NCBI RefSeq assembly: GCF_004404055.1
Contig: NZ_SOHK01000017.1
Span: 186,001 to 250,000, forward strand
Source of the DNA: Cryobacterium ruanii
GTDB taxonomy: Bacteria > Actinomycetota > Actinomycetes > Actinomycetales > Microbacteriaceae
Direction: 5' to 3'
DNA length: 64,000 nt
How positions within the stretch are numbered: position 1 is the stretch's first letter; each line of letters begins with the position of its first letter. The notes beneath the pieces are model-generated. The model saw nothing but the letters and a program-made list of their open reading frames with translations, had not been told where the DNA came from and made no database searches. Positions 62,945 through 64,000 of this stretch are shown piece by piece. Made by a program: the position numbers and the translations under genes.

Positions 62945-63526
62945 GTGCTGCTCTCAGATCGCGATATCAAGGCTCAACTCGACGCTGGACGTATCGGTTT
63001 GGAGCCGCTCGACCCCACCATGATTCAGCCGTCCAGCATCGACGTGCGCCTCGACCGTCTGTTTCGGCTGTTCGACAACCACAAGTACGCCTACATCGAT
63101 CCGGCCGAAGACCAGCCCGAGCTGACCCATCTCATCGAGACCAAAACCGACGAGCCGTTCATCTTGCACCCGGGCGAGTTCGTACTCGGTGCCACGTACG
63201 AGCAGGTCACCCTGCCGGACAATGTGGCAGCCAGGCTCGAGGGCAAGAGCTCGCTCGGTCGCCTCGGCCTGCTCACCCACTCCACGGCCGGTTTCATCGA
63301 CCCCGGGTTCTCGGGCCACGTCACGCTCGAGCTCAGCAACGTCGCGACGCTACCGATCAAGCTGTGGCCCGGAATGAAGATTGGCCAGCTGTGCTTCTTT
63401 CAACTCAGCTCCCCGGCCGAGAAGCCGTATGGCTCGAGCGAGTACGGCTCCCGCTACCAGGGTCAGCGCGGCCCGACGGCCTCGCGCTCGTTTCAAAATT
63501 TTCATCGCACCGCGATCGATCGGTAG
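62945..63526 (+). CDS. dcd: dCTP deaminase
   Basis: Makes dUTP/dUMP from dCTP for thymidylate synthesis. The 193-residue product has [30 protein letters not shown], the nucleotide motif [22 protein letters not shown] and the C-terminal [11 protein letters not shown]. Actinobacterial enzymes are often bifunctional dCTP deaminase/dUTPase (DCD-DUT); this probably applies. GTG start. Confidence 0.94.
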   Translation: MLLSDRDIKAQLDAGRIGLEPLDPTMIQPSSIDVRLDRLFRLFDNHKYAYIDPAEDQPELTHLIETKTDEPFILHPGEFVLGATYEQVTLPDNVAARLEGKSSLGRLGLLTHSTAGFIDPGFSGHVTLELSNVATLPIKLWPGMKIGQLCFFQLSSPAEKPYGSSEYGSRYQGQRGPTASRSFQNFHRTAIDR

Positions 63527-63587
63527 CCGCAGCGTTCACTGAGCACGCGGATACTGGTGAGAAACCCGTTCGTAACGTGAGGTCGGG

Positions 63588-63593
63588 TAAAAT
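63588..63593 (+). promoter_or_regulatory. -10 element (leaderless) of the last gene
   Basis: TAAAAT ends six bases before the ATG at 63600. Confidence 0.45.
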
Positions 63594-63599
63594 TTGAAT

Positions 63600-64000
63600 A
63601 TGACTTTCTTGCCCGTCCGATTCGACCAGGCGCTCGTCGCGCATGGCCCCACGCCGGAATATCCCGGGCGCATGCATCGCTTCGGCCAGATGGTGGGCTC
63701 GTGGGCCGCGAAGGGGTCGCGACTGGACGAAGAAACCGGCGAGTGGGTGGAACGAGACTTCGTCTGGATGGTCGAGTTCATCCTGGATGGCCGCGCCGTG
63801 CAGGACATTGAGGTCATTGCCAACTCGGCGAACCCCTCGGGATTTGAAACCGTTGCCACGACGGTGCGTGTCTACGACCCCTTCGCTGGCGCCTGGCGCG
63901 TGAGCTACTTCGCCCCCAAAATGGGCGAGTACTGCCACCTGATTGCCACTCCTTATCGTCACGGAGTGCGGCAGGAGGGCACTCGCACCGACGGGTGCCC
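63600..64000 (+). CDS. Hypothetical protein, 3' end outside window
   Basis: Open to the right edge with no stop; about 133 residues visible, starting MTFLPVRFDQALVAHGPTPEYPGRM (in part). It has short beta-type stretches: GSWAAKGSRLDEE, FVWMVEFILDGRAVQD and WRVSYFAPKMG. This alternation of strands with Trp residues is reminiscent of lipocalin/FABP or DUF1579-like barrels, a weak suggestion. No signal peptide. The -10 six bases upstream implies leaderless translation. Confidence 0.65.
   Translation, partial: MTFLPVRFDQALVAHGPTPEYPGRMHRFGQMVGSWAAKGSRLDEETGEWVERDFVWMVEFILDGRAVQDIEVIANSANPSGFETVATTVRVYDPFAGAWRVSYFAPKMGEYCHLIATPYRHGVRQEGTRTDGC

Overview
The window is the replication-origin region of a high-GC actinobacterium. 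Gene order (pknB, trpG/pabA, crgA, rhomboid, ppiA, tRNA-Ala/Ile, gyrA, gyrB, recF, dnaN, dnaA, rpmH, rnpA, yidD, yidC, jag, rsmG, parA, parB, trxA/trxB, murJ, DUF6049, pcnA) is the conserved actinobacterial ori synteny known from Mycobacterium and Streptomyces. Protein character (class E sortase, cysteine-free S18, many GCG-GAT-GCC and GCA-TCC-GCT codon triplets) suggests Microbacteriaceae (Cryobacterium/Leifsonia-like). Genus and species cannot be fixed from the sequence alone. No CRISPR array, insertion sequence, prophage or rRNA operon was seen. Layout: 1-5.6 kb holds cell-envelope and division genes (PknB kinase C-terminal part, class E sortase, CrgA, rhomboid, cyclophilin and a probable positional analogue of CwsA). 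5.8-6.0 kb holds tRNA-Ala and tRNA-Ile. 6.2-16.1 kb is the minus-strand replication block DUF3566-gyrA-gyrB-DUF721/dciA-recF-dnaN-oriC-dnaA. 16.6-21.8 kb is the plus-strand rpmH-rnpA-yidD-yidC-jag-rsmG-parA-parB run, followed by a parS cluster. 22.2-30.1 kb (minus) carries a ddl-family ligase, an aminotransferase, trxA, trxB, murJ and DUF6049. 30.2-34.2 kb (plus) has pcnA and a sugar ABC transporter locus whose two permease genes look fused and broken by an internal deletion. 34.4-38.2 kb is rpsF-ssb-rpsR-rplI and dnaB. 38.3-43.4 kb has small membrane proteins, purB, a low-molecular-weight phosphatase, a WXG100-like/lipase-like gene pair and a YvlD/holin-like protein. 43.5-48.2 kb is an aminotransferase plus branched-chain 2-oxoacid dehydrogenase operon (E1a-E1b-E2). 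48.2-53.1 kb is a zinc module: znuA-znuC-znuB-znuB2-zur, then cysteine-poor L28, L33 and S14. 53.4-64 kb is a mixture of HU, a CopD/CtaG membrane protein, a PIF1-like helicase, stress and DUF membrane proteins, a MarR regulator, an epimerase, a DinB-like protein, tRNA-Gly, dcd and a gene cut by the window end. How it works together: dnaA/dnaN/recF/gyrAB, DciA-like DUF721, dnaB and ssb make up much of the replication-initiation and elongation set. DnaA-box clusters flank dnaA and also lie upstream of dnaB (about 22 kb away) and in the crgA-rhomboid gap, which would let DnaA level touch helicase and division genes. parA/parB and six parS-type sites organise the origin. The zinc module combines uptake, its repressor, a Zur-box-like promoter and zinc-independent ribosomal proteins. 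A recurring regulatory feature is a TANNNT -10 element 6-7 nt before the start codon of about ten lead genes, implying leaderless mRNAs. The least ordinary observations are these leaderless promoters, the distal DnaA-box clusters, the out-of-frame permease fusion, the WXG100-like/lipase pair, and an over-represented octamer GCGGATGC.
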